Positions 9,420 to 23,000 of a stretch of 60,699 bases of DNA are shown in pieces. The translations under genes were made by a program, and so were the position numbers. The stretch is from Pirellulaceae bacterium (GTDB lineage: Bacteria; Planctomycetota; Planctomycetia; Pirellulales; Pirellulaceae): NCBI GenBank assembly GCA_016784735.1, contig JADHUC010000012.1, forward strand, positions 1-60,699, in the 5' to 3' direction. Below the pieces are notes generated by a model. That model worked only from the letters and a program-made list of their open reading frames with translations. It made no database searches and was not told the origin of the DNA. The stretch's first letter is position 1; each line of letters begins with the position of its first letter.

Positions 9420-11141
9420 TTGGCCCTCCGTCATTCCGTCTTCGCCATGATACATCCCGAGGTCACGTTAAGAAGGGGCAGCCACTTGACCAGGACCACG
9501 CGCAAATCGGCAAAACGAGCCAGCGTCAGGAAGCGAACCACAGCCGGCCGGGTATCGGCGGGCAGCAACTCAAAGGGGAACAGCAAACTTAACGGAAACC
9601 GAACCGACTACGGGCCTATCGCGTCTGGGGCTTCCCTCGATGACCAATTCGACGAAGCCGCTCCCGGAAAACTTAGGGACGGCCAAAGCGAAGATTCCGC
9701 AAAGAACATGAATCACCATCAAACCACCGCCTGGGCCGCGACAGACGACCCGGTACGTATGTACCTGATGCAGATGGGACGCATCCCTTTGCTGAGCCGC
9801 AGTGAAGAGATCGAGGCGGCCAAAGAAATCGAGCATACCAGAACGCTCTACCGCCACAGCATGCTGGCAACGGATTTTGCGTTGCAGGGTGCCATTACGA
9901 TCCTGGAGCAGGTGCGCGACGGCGAACTCCGCTTGGATCGCACCGTCGAGGTGTCGGTCACCAACACGGCGGAAAAGAAACGGACATTGCGACGCTTGGG
10001 CCCGAACGTAAAGACGCTGCGCGAGTTGGTTACTCGTAACCGCAAGGACTACCGTATTGCCATCAACAAGCAACGCCCCAGGCGCGAGCGTCGAGCGGCG
10101 TGGGCATCGTTGGTTCGCCGGCGCAATCGAGCCGTCCGTTTGGTCGAAGAAATGAATCTGCGGACGAATCGACTTCAGCCCCTGTTCGATCAACTGATCG
10201 AAATCTCGAAACGGATGGATGCTCTGAAGTGGCAGATCAACGACGCAGAGAAACACGGTGAGTCTTGCGACGGAAGGAGTATCGACGAACTTCGCGAAGA
10301 GTTGCGATGTCTCATGCGACTGACGTTCGAAAGCCCGGCCACACTGCGACGTCGAGTGAAGCGGACGGCCGTGCGCCGTAGGCACTATGACGAAGCCAAA
10401 CGAACGCTGTCCGCCGGCAACCTCCGTCTGGTGGTCTCGATCGCTAAGAAGTACCGTAACCGGGGAATCGGTTTCCTGGACCTGATCCAGGAAGGCAATG
10501 CCGGACTGATGAGGGCGGTGGACAAGTTCGAGCACGCTCGCGGCTACAAATTCTCGACTTACGCCACTTGGTGGATCCGGCAGGCAATAACACGCGCCAT
10601 CGCCGACCAGAGTCGGACGATCCGCGTCCCGGTACACATGATCGACACGATGAGCAAGGTGCGCAACATGTCCCGCGAATTGCTGCAGGAACTCGGACGC
10701 GAACCGACGCCGGAAGAAATTGCGGATCGAGCCGGACTGCCGCTGGAAGACACGAAGTGCATTCTCAAGATGTCGCGTCAGCCCCTATCGCTAGACCAAC
10801 CGGTCAGCGACCACGACGACAGCTATTTCGGCGAGTTTCTGGAAGACCATCGAAACGATGATCCACTGTACGAAGCGAATCGAGAGGCACTGAAAGTCCG
10901 AATCGAAGAGGCTATGGAGGAACTGAATTACCGCGAGCGAGAGATTCTGCGCATGCGATTCGGCTTGGCCGACGGCTATTCCTATACGTTGGAAGAAGTG
11001 GGCAAGGTGTTCTCGGTGACTCGCGAGCGCGTGCGGCAGATCGAATCCAAGGCCGTGCGTAAATTGCAGCAACCCTACCGCGCCCGCCGTTTGGCAAGCT
11101 TCGTCGAGGGTGCCGAAATGCCTGTAGTCGACCAGATCTGA
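9420..11141 (+). CDS. rpoD: RNA polymerase sigma-70 factor, primary (RpoD/SigA) type
   Basis: 573 residues from a TTG; ATG at 9447 or 9708 are alternative starts and none has a convincing ribosome binding site, so the very basic first 50 residues are uncertain. Region 1.2 is [19 protein letters not shown] helical non-conserved region of about 180 residues follows. Regions 2.1-2.4 are complete ([50 protein letters not shown]), then region 3 ([14 protein letters not shown]) and region 4 with its helix-turn-helix ([20 protein letters not shown]). This matches primary sigma factors that direct housekeeping promoters. Genomes of this group often hold several paralogues, so it could be a group 2 factor. 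Confidence 0.9.
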   Translation: MALRHSVFAMIHPEVTLRRGSHLTRTTRKSAKRASVRKRTTAGRVSAGSNSKGNSKLNGNRTDYGPIASGASLDDQFDEAAPGKLRDGQSEDSAKNMNHHQTTAWAATDDPVRMYLMQMGRIPLLSRSEEIEAAKEIEHTRTLYRHSMLATDFALQGAITILEQVRDGELRLDRTVEVSVTNTAEKKRTLRRLGPNVKTLRELVTRNRKDYRIAINKQRPRRERRAAWASLVRRRNRAVRLVEEMNLRTNRLQPLFDQLIEISKRMDALKWQINDAEKHGESCDGRSIDELREELRCLMRLTFESPATLRRRVKRTAVRRRHYDEAKRTLSAGNLRLVVSIAKKYRNRGIGFLDLIQEGNAGLMRAVDKFEHARGYKFSTYATWWIRQAITRAIADQSRTIRVPVHMIDTMSKVRNMSRELLQELGREPTPEEIADRAGLPLEDTKCILKMSRQPLSLDQPVSDHDDSYFGEFLEDHRNDDPLYEANREALKVRIEEAMEELNYREREILRMRFGLADGYSYTLEEVGKVFSVTRERVRQIESKAVRKLQQPYRARRLASFVEGAEMPVVDQI

Positions 11142-11148
11142 AAAGTGT

Positions 11149-11223
11149 GTTCGTAGTGCCGCCTTTAGGCGGTTCCGGAACGAGAAACGCCGCAGAACAC
11201 CGCCTGAAGGCGGCACTACGAAC
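11149..11223. repeat. inverted pair of GTAG-headed REP-like palindromes
   Basis: Arms of 25 bp (11149-11173 and 11199-11223) are inverse complements with one mismatch. Each arm contains GTAGTG followed by a small hairpin of the form CCGCC-tetraloop-GGCGG. The pair begins 7 bp after the sigma-factor stop codon. The layout (GTAG tetranucleotide, imperfect palindrome, inverted pairing) matches bacterial REP/BIME elements. It may also act as a transcription barrier for the sigma-factor gene. Confidence 0.65.
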
Positions 11224-11254
11224 GACCTCCCACTTCGGGTCGCGCGTCGGCTCT

Positions 11255-12064
11255 CTACGAGTGCATCACTTGGCCACCATCGACGTTGATGGTCTGCCCA
11301 GTGATGTTCTCGGCTCTGGACGAAGCCAGGAATACGGCTACGGCCGCAATGTCTTCCGGCGTCTGCCAACGGCCCAGCGGGGATACGTGACGGATCTTCT
11401 CCTCGGCCCAGTCGTCGTACGACCGATGTTTGTCTTCCGGTTGCCGGTCATGCCATGCCTGCCATACGGACCGGTTCAGCGGCGTCTTAATCATACCGGG
11501 CGAGATTACGTTTACGCGGATACTGTGCGGCGCGAGATCCTTGGCCGCGCATTGGGCGAAGTTGACTACCGCCGCTTTGGCAGCACTGTAGGGTGGATCG
11601 GTTTGCGATCCGATTTGCGCAGCCACCGAAGCGAAGAACAGAAACGTGCCGCGTCGTGCTTCGATCATGGGCGGAGAAAACGCGTGGGCCGCGTTCACCG
11701 GCCCCATAATGTTCACTCGCAACACCTGCTCCCAGTCATCAGGCTCCAAGTTCCAGAACGGGAAGCCGTATTTGCCCGATCCTACACCGGCGGCGACGAC
11801 CACGTGATCGCAACGGCCGAAGTCGGTCAGTACCGATTGGGCCATCTGCCCGACGGCTTGAAAGTCTGCTACGTCCGTTTGATAACCGACCGCGCGCACA
11901 GACTGCTTGCGTTCCAGTTCAGTAGCCAAGTCGGTCACGCCGGGGGCAATGTCAGCCAACGCGACGTTGGCGCCTCCGTTGGCAAACTCAATCGCGATGG
12001 CTCGTCCAATCCCACTGGCCGCACCAATGACGACGGCGACTTTGTCGGCAAGTTCGAGATCCAC
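11255..12064 (-). CDS. SDR family NAD(P)-dependent oxidoreductase
   Basis: 269 residues from a GTG start. The nucleotide-binding motif GAASGIGRA is near the N-terminus. The catalytic serine lies in FFASVAAQIGS and the YxxxK pair is YSAAK, followed by NVISPGMIKTPLN and a C-terminal GQTINVDGG, the usual classical SDR ending. The frame continues upstream to 12202, but the extra 46 residues are not SDR-like and the GTG has CCAAGGAGT directly upstream. It is divergent from xylose isomerase with 232 bp between the starts, so shared regulation in sugar metabolism is possible. Substrate unknown. Confidence 0.88.
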   Translation of the reverse strand: MDLELADKVAVVIGAASGIGRAIAIEFANGGANVALADIAPGVTDLATELERKQSVRAVGYQTDVADFQAVGQMAQSVLTDFGRCDHVVVAAGVGSGKYGFPFWNLEPDDWEQVLRVNIMGPVNAAHAFSPPMIEARRGTFLFFASVAAQIGSQTDPPYSAAKAAVVNFAQCAAKDLAPHSIRVNVISPGMIKTPLNRSVWQAWHDRQPEDKHRSYDDWAEEKIRHVSPLGRWQTPEDIAAVAVFLASSRAENITGQTINVDGGQVMHS

Positions 12065-12072
12065 GGTTTTCG

Positions 12073-12081
12073 ACTCCTTGG
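12073..12081 (-). promoter_or_regulatory. ribosome binding site deciding the SDR start
   Basis: CCAAGGAGT on the minus strand stands 8 bp before GTG 12064. It argues against the longer frame beginning at 12202. Confidence 0.65.
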
Positions 12082-12296
12082 CTCGACGACGGCTGCTTCG
12101 CAGAGCGAAAAAGGCCCTTTGCTTCAACCCTGCTATTTTGGGCAAATTCGCGTGCGCGTGAAGCCCACTGTCTCGCGCGGCGGGGTTCGGCACTGCCGGC
12201 AAATCACTGCACGGTGCTTGCCCTGGGCCTGTGAATTTGCGATCATTCCAGCTTCTCCTGACGTTAATCCCAGTTGGCTGCAGAAAGAGAACTCAA

Positions 12297-13607
<1,311 letters not shown>

Positions 13608-14073
13608 CGTTTATGCCGCCGCGATCAGAGCCCCGGCTCTTCGAAAGAGCCAAGTTTCTCCGGGAACTTGCTTGCCGCTGGTTCTCTATCGCAGCAAACC
13701 AGTGCGCCGCAACGCGTTTCGGCTTTGTCGCCGACAAGCGAGTACGAGGTTTGGATCGGATGCTCGTGACTCGTTGGATTCGCGATGTATTCTCAGAGGA
13801 ATCGCAAAACCATGGCGCGAGTATTCGTGACGATTCGCGTCATTCGCGGGCGGCTTTCTTCCGGCCGCCTGGGTGCGGACCCGCGTTGGGGTCAGGTCTC
13901 CTGACCGGACCACGCGAGCGACCGAAGGTCTCCACCCATCGACCGTACATCTTACGGCTTTTTGACTTCACGACCTCCGCTCATCGGCAGTGACAGGGTC
14001 GGGGAACCCTACCACAACCGAAGCGTCAGAAGACCCCGCCACACCATGGCCCCAGTCGCAACGTCCGGTGGAT
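13608..14073. other. gene-free interval between xylA and the giant gene
   Basis: 466 bp between two convergent genes. Besides the hairpin at 13635-13651 it holds a second perfect palindrome, GGTCAGG-TCT-CCTGACC at 13890-13906, without a T run. Short open frames here have no ribosome binding site or recognisable sequence. Confidence 0.6.
13635..13651 (+). terminator. possible terminator hairpin after xylA
   Basis: GGCTCTT-CGA-AAGAGCC is a perfect 7-bp stem with a 3-base loop, 27 bp after the xylA stop. Only a weak T-rich stretch (AAGTTTCTCC) follows, so termination would be inefficient or the hairpin may serve as an mRNA 3' end. Confidence 0.45.
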
Positions 14074-17000
14074 CTACTTCTTCCCCTTGCCTTTGTCCGA
14101 TCCACCGTCACTGCCGCCGTCGCTGCCGCCTTGGTCGGTGACCTTGTCTTCGGCGTCGGCGAGGATCCAGTTTTGGCCCTGGTCGCCCTTCAGCTTGTCC
14201 TTATCACCGTCGGCGAACACGGTCGTGTCGACTTCCAGCTTAATGTCGCCGTCCGGGCCGACGCCGGCCTGCAGATTTGCGACACGGTCTTCGAAGCTGG
14301 CCTCCGAGCCCCATTCGGCCGCAAGGGCATCCAAGGCGGTAATGTAGTTGTCGTAGGCGGTTGAACCGGCGATCAGTAGGTCGTCGTCACGGCCGCCCTT
14401 CAGATCGTCTTTGCCGCTGCCGCCGATCAGGATGTCCAGGCCGCTTCCGCCCTGCAAATCATCGTTGCCGGCTCCGCCCACCAGCACGTCGTTGGCGCGA
14501 CCGCCCTTGATGTGATCGTCGCCAGCTCCGCCGAAGACGAATTGCGGGATGGCCGCATCGGCACAGCCATCGCTGCCGCCATCCGAACCGCCGTCACTGC
14601 CACCGTTGTAGTGGTCGTCGCCGTCGCATAGGTAGGCCACGATCCGATCGATGGTCGACGCTTGGTAGGTCTGTTTGATGTGGTCGCGCCCACCGTCACT
14701 CCCACCGTCACTCCCACCGTCGGACCCGCCATCGCTGCCGCCTTGGTTCAGTTTGACATCGACCTTCAGTTCATCCTTCTTCTCGTTGAATTTCAGGTCC
14801 ACGTGATCGCGGCCGCGGGTGCCAATGATATAGAGTGTGGTAATCTCAGATTCTGGATCGAAAACGGTTCCCACGCCGACCACCGCTGCGGTCGTAATTT
14901 CGACGTCGGCCCCGCCATCCTCGTCGGCCACGGTAACCGTGATCGTGAAGAAGCCGCCGTGAGCGTACGTGTGGCTGCCGTCGAACTCGTCAAGCGCCTG
15001 ATCGACCGACGTGAGCGTTTCGCCGACCACCCCATCGCCATCGGGATCCGATCCGTCGCCCCAATCAACTGTGACGGTGTGCGTATCCAGATCCAGGGCA
15101 GGATCGAAGAACGAACCATCGATCGTGACAAACCCGTCCGCCGAGGCGGCGCACGGAGTCAGATTGCTCGAAGTGAGGCTCGTGATCTCCGGAGCGACAT
15201 TCAAGATGGTCAGCGTCGTCGACGCCGTGTCGAAGTTCGTGCCGTCGCTGACTCGCACAGTCACTGTGTTGTCGTGTGGGCCGTCGGCCAGACCAAGTGC
15301 CGCCAGTTCAGTCCGCGTGAGCGTGACGATCATGCCCGTCACGCCCTCGTCGTATTCTCCGTCGCCGTCCACGTCCCAGCGATAGTCAAGCGTCGCGGGA
15401 TCGGTGTCGTCGTCGGTGGTCAGGGACGCGTTCAGAGTGAGCGGGTCGCCCTCGTCAATCCCATAAGGACCACCGGCGCGCGGCACTGGAACGTAGTCGT
15501 CGTTGACGATCGTGCCTTCCGCCGCAGCACCAGTTGCGATATTGGCATCCTGTTCGACCGTCGTATCGGTCACCTCACCCAGCGTGATTGTGAACGTTTG
15601 GTCCTCCTCGGCGAGGTCCTCGCCGACGATCGTGACGTCGATATCCTGAGTCTCACCGGCATTGCCCGCGAAGCTCAGGGGGCTGGCGGTTATGACGCTC
15701 AGGTCAGCCGCTTCGGCCGTGCCCAGAGTCATGTCGAAGGCCACATCGAACCCGCCTTCCACGTCGGCGTCCAGGGTCACCACAAAGCTGACCGTCTGGT
15801 TCACGTCGCTCTCGGTGATCGACGGGGCCGTGATCGACAGCGTAGCACTGTCGTCGTTGTTGATCGAGCCCTCGCCGGTGGCGTCGAGGATCTTCACGTC
15901 GTTGGTCCCGGTCAAGCCGCTCAGCAGGACGGTCAACGTTTCGTCGGTTTCCACCACGGTGTCACCGTTGACCGTGACGGTGACCGGCTGCGTCTGACCC
16001 GCCGTGCCGTTGAAGTTGGCGGTGCCTGCGGCGGTGTCGTAATCGTCGCTGCCCACGCCCCCGACCGCCTCGACGGCCGTGCCGTCGGTAGTGGCGTAGT
16101 CGACGCTGAACGGCACGTTCACCGCGTCACCAGCCACCGAGATGGTGAAGTCCAGCGTGGCGGTGCTGCCGTTGCCTTCGGTCACGCTCACGTCGTCGAT
16201 CGACAGCCTCGCCTCCAGATCGATCAGGTTGACGGTGACCGCGGCCTCGCCGCTCGCACTGTCACTGTCGGTGACCGTGACGGTCAGGTTAAAGACCGGG
16301 TTCGTCTCGAAATCCAACGCAGACTTGCTGGCCACGGTGATCTGGCCTGTGTTCGGATCGATATCAAACGCGCTGTCCGTATTGCCGCCGGTGATGGCAA
16401 AGCCGAGCGCATCGTTCCCCGGATCGTTGGCCGTGACCGTTCCCACGACCGTGAAGTCAGGCGAGTTCTCGGCCAGGGTGAACACCGCATCGTCGACCGT
16501 CGGCGCCACGTTGTCGACGACGAGTTCGAAGGTAGTCGTGCTGCTGTCGCCATCGCTATCGGTGGCGGTGACGGTGACCGTCTGGCTGTCATCGGGGCCA
16601 TCGCTGGTGTCGAACTCCCAACTCCACCTTCCGTTTCCGTTGTCCACAATGGTGCCGATCGAAGCGGTAAGCTCGACGTTATCCACGCCCGGGTCGGAGA
16701 ACGTGCCGCCATTGGTGGCCGTCTGAGCTTCGTCGACGGTCACCGAGGCATGTTCCGCATCCACGCTTGGCGGAACATTGTCGACTGTGACGGTGACCGC
16801 GTGTTCCGTGCTGAGCCCCCCATTGTCCGTTACCCTCAGTGTCACGAGAGGTGAGTCCGGACCGTCGAAGGCGAGGAACGCGGGATGGATGCCGACCTCG
16901 TCACCGTTGGCCGCCTCAGCGTCCGTTTCGCCGAATTGGCTGTCGCCATCCAGATCCCACTCGTAGGTCAAACCGGCCGGGTTTTGATCGGGGTCGGTGG

Positions 17001-20000
17001 ACCCTGACGCATCCAAAACGATGCTGTCGCCTTCCTTAACGACGTAGGGTCCGCCGGCATCGGCTGTTGGAGGCCGGTTCGGAGCGGAGAACTCGGAAGT
17101 ATTTCCGTTCGGACCGGTCGCCGTGGCCGTCACGTACTCGCCAGCAGTCGTCGCCGCCAGCCCGTCCACGTCGAACTCAACCGTACCCGACGCAAGACTC
17201 GTCACCGTGGTCGATCCAATCCAGCGTTGGCCTTCCCCAAAGCCCGATGGATCAAGCTCTGTGTTGGCATAGAAGTCAAGCGTGAAGTCGGTATCGGCGG
17301 TGCTTTCCAGGCGGCCCATGACGCGAGTGCTCGGTCCCGCGACCGCACCCGTAATGACGGGGAAGTTCTGGTCATTGTTTGGATCCGGGAGGCGTTGCAG
17401 GATGAACGTGTCGGCTGCCGCGCCGTTTTCACGCATTGACAACCTGACCGTATGCACGCCGGGAGCGGAGATCGTCCACTCGGCTGGGATGTTGTTGCCG
17501 CCGCTGTTGGTGCCCTCGAAGGCCGCATGGCCTTGCCACGCGCCGGTGGCGAAATCGGCATCCCGACGGCCCGAATATCGATACCAGTCCGCCACGCCTC
17601 CACCAGGGCCATCGTTGAGCGCGACAATCCGAGCGTAGACCGAATCGCTCTGAAAATCGTAGCCGTCCCATCGCAGGAATAGTTGGTATTGTCCCGGCGT
17701 TGAGAAGCGGATCGGATAATCTACGTACGTAGAGGCGTAGGGATCGAACACGACGACGTTCACATCATCAGGCAGCGTCTGGATGTAGTCGCCACGAGCG
17801 TTGCTGAAGCTGCCGGCGTCGCCGTCGATGACCTCCCAGGAATACCCATCGACTTCGGCATGCGACGTGAAATGTTCTGCCTCGACCACAACGCGGCCGT
17901 AGGCTTCATTAAATGCTCCATCGGTGAAGTCAGACTCGGCCGGACCGTCTCCTTGAGGAGCATCCCAGATGGTCCGATCAATGTCGTTCGGCGTTACCCC
18001 GTCGCCACGAAGGTCAATTCCCAACAGGCCGTTTGAATGAATGGAGTTGCATTGGATCCGATTGCCTATGGTACCGACATCGCGCACGACGATTCCGTCG
18101 CCATCGTTGAAGGCAATTGTGTTGCCCGAACCGACAGTTCCGCCGATTTGGTTCGATTGAGCTCCGTCGCCAATCCACACACCGACGCGATTTCCCAACG
18201 GAAGATCTCCGCTAACATCCGTGCCAATGAAGTTGCCGGCCACTTGGTTGTGGTCCGTTCCCGGGGCGACAATCACTACGCCGCTACCCTGTGTGGCTCC
18301 ATTCGGTAGAGCCACTCCGTTCGCCGAGATGATGTTCCGCTCGGCAACATCATTGACCCCGTTGCCGTCCGTGCCGATTCGATTCGATCGGGCGCCCTGG
18401 CTGACGGAAACTCCGTCATCGCCGTTACCAAGGGCTACCGTGCCCGTGGCATCGGTTCCGATGAAGTTTCCGGCCAAGACGTTGGAATCCGTCCCCGCGC
18501 CGTGGATATTGACTCCATCTTCACGATTTCCGGAGATGACGTTTCGCTCCAAGACATCGTGGACCCCGTCCGAGTTGGTACCGATGGTGTTCGAGGAGGC
18601 GCCATTTCCGATGCTCACGCCCTTAGAGTTTCCCAGGGGCAGACTGCCGCTACTATCGATGCCGATAAAGTTCCCGGCGACGATGTTCCCGGACGTTCCC
18701 GATCCGCTGATTGCGACGCCCTGCAAGAGATTACCAGAGATGACGTTCCGCTCGTTGGCATTGAAGGCGTCGTCGCTCCCGTCGGTGCCAACTCGGTTCC
18801 CAGTGGTTCCGGAATCCAGGAACACGCCGTAATGCGAATTCGGCAGGGCGACGGTGCCCGTTACATCGGCACCGATGTAGTTTCCAGCGACAACGTTTTG
18901 CGTCGACGATGCATCGCGAATTCGCACACCGTGTGAATTGTCCGCGATCACGTTGCGCTCCAACGAGTCGCTTGTCCCATCGCCATTAGTGCCGATCCTA
19001 TTCCATTTGCCGCCTCGAACCATGATTCCAGCCCAAGAATTACCGAGAGCTGCCGTTCCGTTGGCGTCGGTGCCGATTAGGTTTCCGGCAACCACATTGT
19101 TGTTGCTACCGACGCCGGCGATATAGACTCCTCGCCATTCGTTCGCGGCGATCACGTTGCCTTCTGCCGCGTCGTTGATGCCGTTGCCGTCCATACCAAT
19201 CACGTTATTGGCCGCACCGGACCAGATCCTGACACCGTCCCGGGAATTGCCAATGCCGACGGTGCCGCTGGCGTCGGTACCGATCAGATTACCAACAACC
19301 ACATTTCGGTTGGCGCCGCTGTCGTAGATGGTAATCCCTTCCCTGTTGTTTCCAGAAATGACATTTCCATCGACTCGGTTGTCAGCGGAACCGCGTTCAA
19401 TCATAACGCCAGTGTAGGAGTTTCCTAAGTCAGACAGCCCCAAGACGTCCGTGCCGATGTAGTTCCTCTCGATCACGTTTTCCCCGCCGCCGGACAAAAC
19501 GAGCCCGTTGCCATCAAACCGGTTGATGGCAAACCCACGAATCGTGCTCCCGACCGAAGTGATCCCCAGGCCACTGACCCCGCTGCCTGCGTTCGTGCCA
19601 TCCAATTCGATGATCGGCGTTCCCGCATATTCTGGCTGAGTTGTGGCGTCGATCACCACCGCGTCTGTCACCGTCGGCAACGGGGACAGCGGCTGGATGG
19701 TCTGCACCCCACCGCCGTTGACGGCGAACCGAATGGTGTCCAGCCCCGCGTGGTCATTGGCGTTGTCGATCGTCCAACGAAACGAGCCATCTCCGTCGTC
19801 GTTGGTGTTTCGCACGTAGAGCATGTGCGTGAGGGAGACCGACGCGACATTACCATAATGGCTGCCGTCGTAGGCTCGATAAGTAAAGCTATCGACGCCT
19901 CCAAAATCAGCGCCGGGCGTATATGTGAATGTCCCATCCGATCCAAGGGAAGCCGAGCCTGTGTCCGGCGGATCAACCAGGTAGGCCGTGAGTGGATGGT

Positions 20001-23000
20001 CCTCCGCGTCGGTATCGTTCTGAAGTACTCCAGCCGTAGATACCGAGAGTACGTCTCCCCACATCTGGTAGGAGTCGTCTGTGGAGACGGGAGCGTCGTT
20101 GACACCTGTGACCGCGATCGATACGACCGCTGTGGCTTGGCCGCCATCGCCGTCATCGATCGTGTAACCGAATGCGTCCCCGGCAGTCTCTCCGAGGTCT
20201 AAGAACTCGAATTGGCCATTGGGATGGTAATGGAACGTGCCATCCCGATTGTCGATGACAAGCCCGATGGTTCCACTCGTGTTGATACCGACAACCGTGA
20301 GCGGATCAAGGACACCCGCGGGATCGGTGTCATTGGTCGACACGTTGGCAGTAACAAACGGAGTGTCTTCGTCCGTGGTGAACCCCAGTCCGCTATCGTC
20401 GTTGGCAGTTGGCGCGAAGTTGTCGATCGTAATGTCGGCCGTGCTCATACTGTCGAGGCCCCCGTCATCGGTAACTCGCAGGGTGACCATGAGAGAGCCC
20501 GGTCCGTCGAGACCGGCCGCCACAAAACTGGGCGTCGTGCCGAATTCGTCGCCGTTGGTCGCTTCCGTGCCCGTTTCACCAAAGATGCCATCGCCGTCGA
20601 AATCCCATTCGTAAACCAGGGTCGGTCCAGCCTGATCCGGATCGCTCGAACCGGACGCATCCAGCATCACGCTGCCACTCTCAAACACGTGGTAGGGCCC
20701 TCCGGCATCCGCCGTGGGGGCACGGTTCGGCGCAGAAAACTCCGACGTGTTTCCCGCAGGATCGGTGGCGGTGGCCACCACATACTCACCCTCACTCGTC
20801 AGGACTGGCAGAATCACGTCAAAAACACCAACACCAGAATCCGTAGTGGTGACCGGCACGGATCCGAGCCAACGCTGGCCCTCGCCAAAGCCGGAGGAAT
20901 CCAGCGTCGTGTTGGCGTAGAAATCGATAGTAAACACAGTTTCGCTCAAGCTTGTCAGCGTCCCGGCAACGCGGGTGGACGCGCCAACGATAGTCCTCCT
21001 GATGGCCGGAAAGTTCTGGTAGTTGTTCGGACCGGTATCGACGTCCAGGGGATCGTTCGGTGTCGGCCCATTTCCCGCCAGGTCGATCCCGAGGTAAGCG
21101 TTGGAATGGATCGAGTTGGCCTGGATACGATTGCCGGTCGATGTCGCATCGTGTACTTCGACGCCCGCAGCGTTGAACGCGATCAGGTTGCCTTGAGCCG
21201 CCGAACCTCCGATCTGGTTCGAGGACGCGCCTCTCCAAATCCACACGCCGGCGTTCGTGTTCCCCAACGGGTCGATACCGTTCGCGGCGGTACCGATGTA
21301 GTTGCCGGTCACCTGATTGCCGGTAGTGGCCGCGTCCTTGAACGTAATGCCCTGTCCGTTGTTCCCGGAGATGACGTTTCGTTCGGCCGCGTCGGCCACG
21401 CCGTTTCCGTCCGTGCCGACCCGATTCAACTGCGCGCCGTCCCACAGACTCACACCGTTGGTGTTGCCGAGGGCGATAGTGCCGCTCGCGTCGGTGCCGA
21501 TGTAATTGCCGGCAATGACGTTACTTGCCGAAGCTCTGACGGCCACTCCGTGGCCGTTTCCGGAAATAACGTTGCGCTGAGATGCAACCGCGGAATCGTC
21601 GAGCTTGGCGCCAATCACATTCCATTCCGCGCCTTTGGAGATCGACACACCCCAGGACGTATTCCCTAATGCAACGGTGCCGTTCGCATCGGTGCCAATG
21701 AAATTACCTGCCACGATATTGCCGCTGGTTTGCTCTCCAACACTCTGGCTTTCGATGCTAACTCCTATGGCATTTCCAGAGATGATATTGCGTTCATTTG
21801 CGTCATGTGCACCATCTCCGTCGGTCCCGATTAGGTTCCCTTGGGCTCCTTTCATGATGGTCACGCCCCGCGAATTCCCGACCGTGAAACTGCCGGTGCT
21901 GTCGGTGCCGATAAAGTTGCCCGCGATCAGGTTGTTGTCCGAGTTCTCGATCGTGACACCTCTCGACTTGTTTCCGGAGATGACGTTCCGTTCAGCATCG
22001 TCGGCCACTCCGTCGCCGTCAGTGCCGATCCGGTTGTAATAACCGTCTCGCTTGAACCACACGCCGTAGACATTTCCGAGAGCAGCGTCTCCCGCAGCGT
22101 TGGTTCCGATGTAGTTGCCCGCCACCACGTTTTCTGTCGAGTTCCAGAACTCAACTCCTTCTTTGTTACCCGAGATGATGTTGCGTTCGCCCACATCAAG
22201 ATGCCCGTCACCATTGGTACCGATGACATTGCCGTGAGAGTGTGCGAACCGCACACCACTTTTGCGATTCCCCAACGCGTTCATTCCGCTGGGGTCCGTG
22301 CCGATGTAGTTTCCTGCCACGACATTGTCGTGTGCTGTATCGATACTGACGCCGTCCCCAAGGTTTCCGGAGATGATATTGCGTTCCTCAACGTCGGCAA
22401 TGCCATCACTATTGGTGCCGATCCGATTTCTGGCCGTCAGAACCACCTCGACGCCCCGAATGCCATTCCCCAACGCTGCGTCGCCGGCGGCGTTTGTGCC
22501 GATGTAATTCCCGGCAACAACATTCTCGCCCGCGGTTGTGTTATCGATCCTGATGTGGACGCCGTTGTCGAGGTTGCCGGAGATCACATTGCGTTCGTTG
22601 GCATTGTGAGGATCATCGCTGCCGTCGGTTCCAATGATGTTGTGAGTAGCGCTGTTCCAGAACCGAATTCCGTCGTCCGAATTGCCCAGCGCAGCATTCC
22701 CCCCAACATCGGTTCCAATGAAGTTACCTGCGACGACGTTGTAGAACGCGCGATCGATGCCAATTCCGTTCCTGCTGTTTCCAGAGATCACATTGCGTTC
22801 GGCCGCGTCATCGATCCCGTCGCCGTCTGTGCCGATCAGATTGTCGTCCGAGCGGAAGATGTAGATCCCGTCCAGTCCATTCGGCGCCGTTAAATCCCCG
22901 TCCAGGTTCGTCCCGATGAAGTTCCCGGCGACGACGCTGTTTCCCTCGCCGGATAACAGAACTCCGTTCTTCTCGAATCGATTGATCACCAAGCCTCGAA

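Noticed and set aside
13890-13906. Perfect hairpin as terminator of the giant gene
   Set aside because: It lies about 170 bp past the stop and has no T run on the minus strand, so it is kept only as a palindrome.
14662-16854. 730-codon open frame on the plus strand
   Set aside because: It is antisense to the well-supported giant gene. Its sequence has no recognisable domain and its length follows from the codon bias of repeated G+C-rich domains on the other strand.
20212-21669. 485-codon open frame on the plus strand
   Set aside because: Antisense to beta-helix 1 and PKD coding sequence; no domain, no ribosome binding site.
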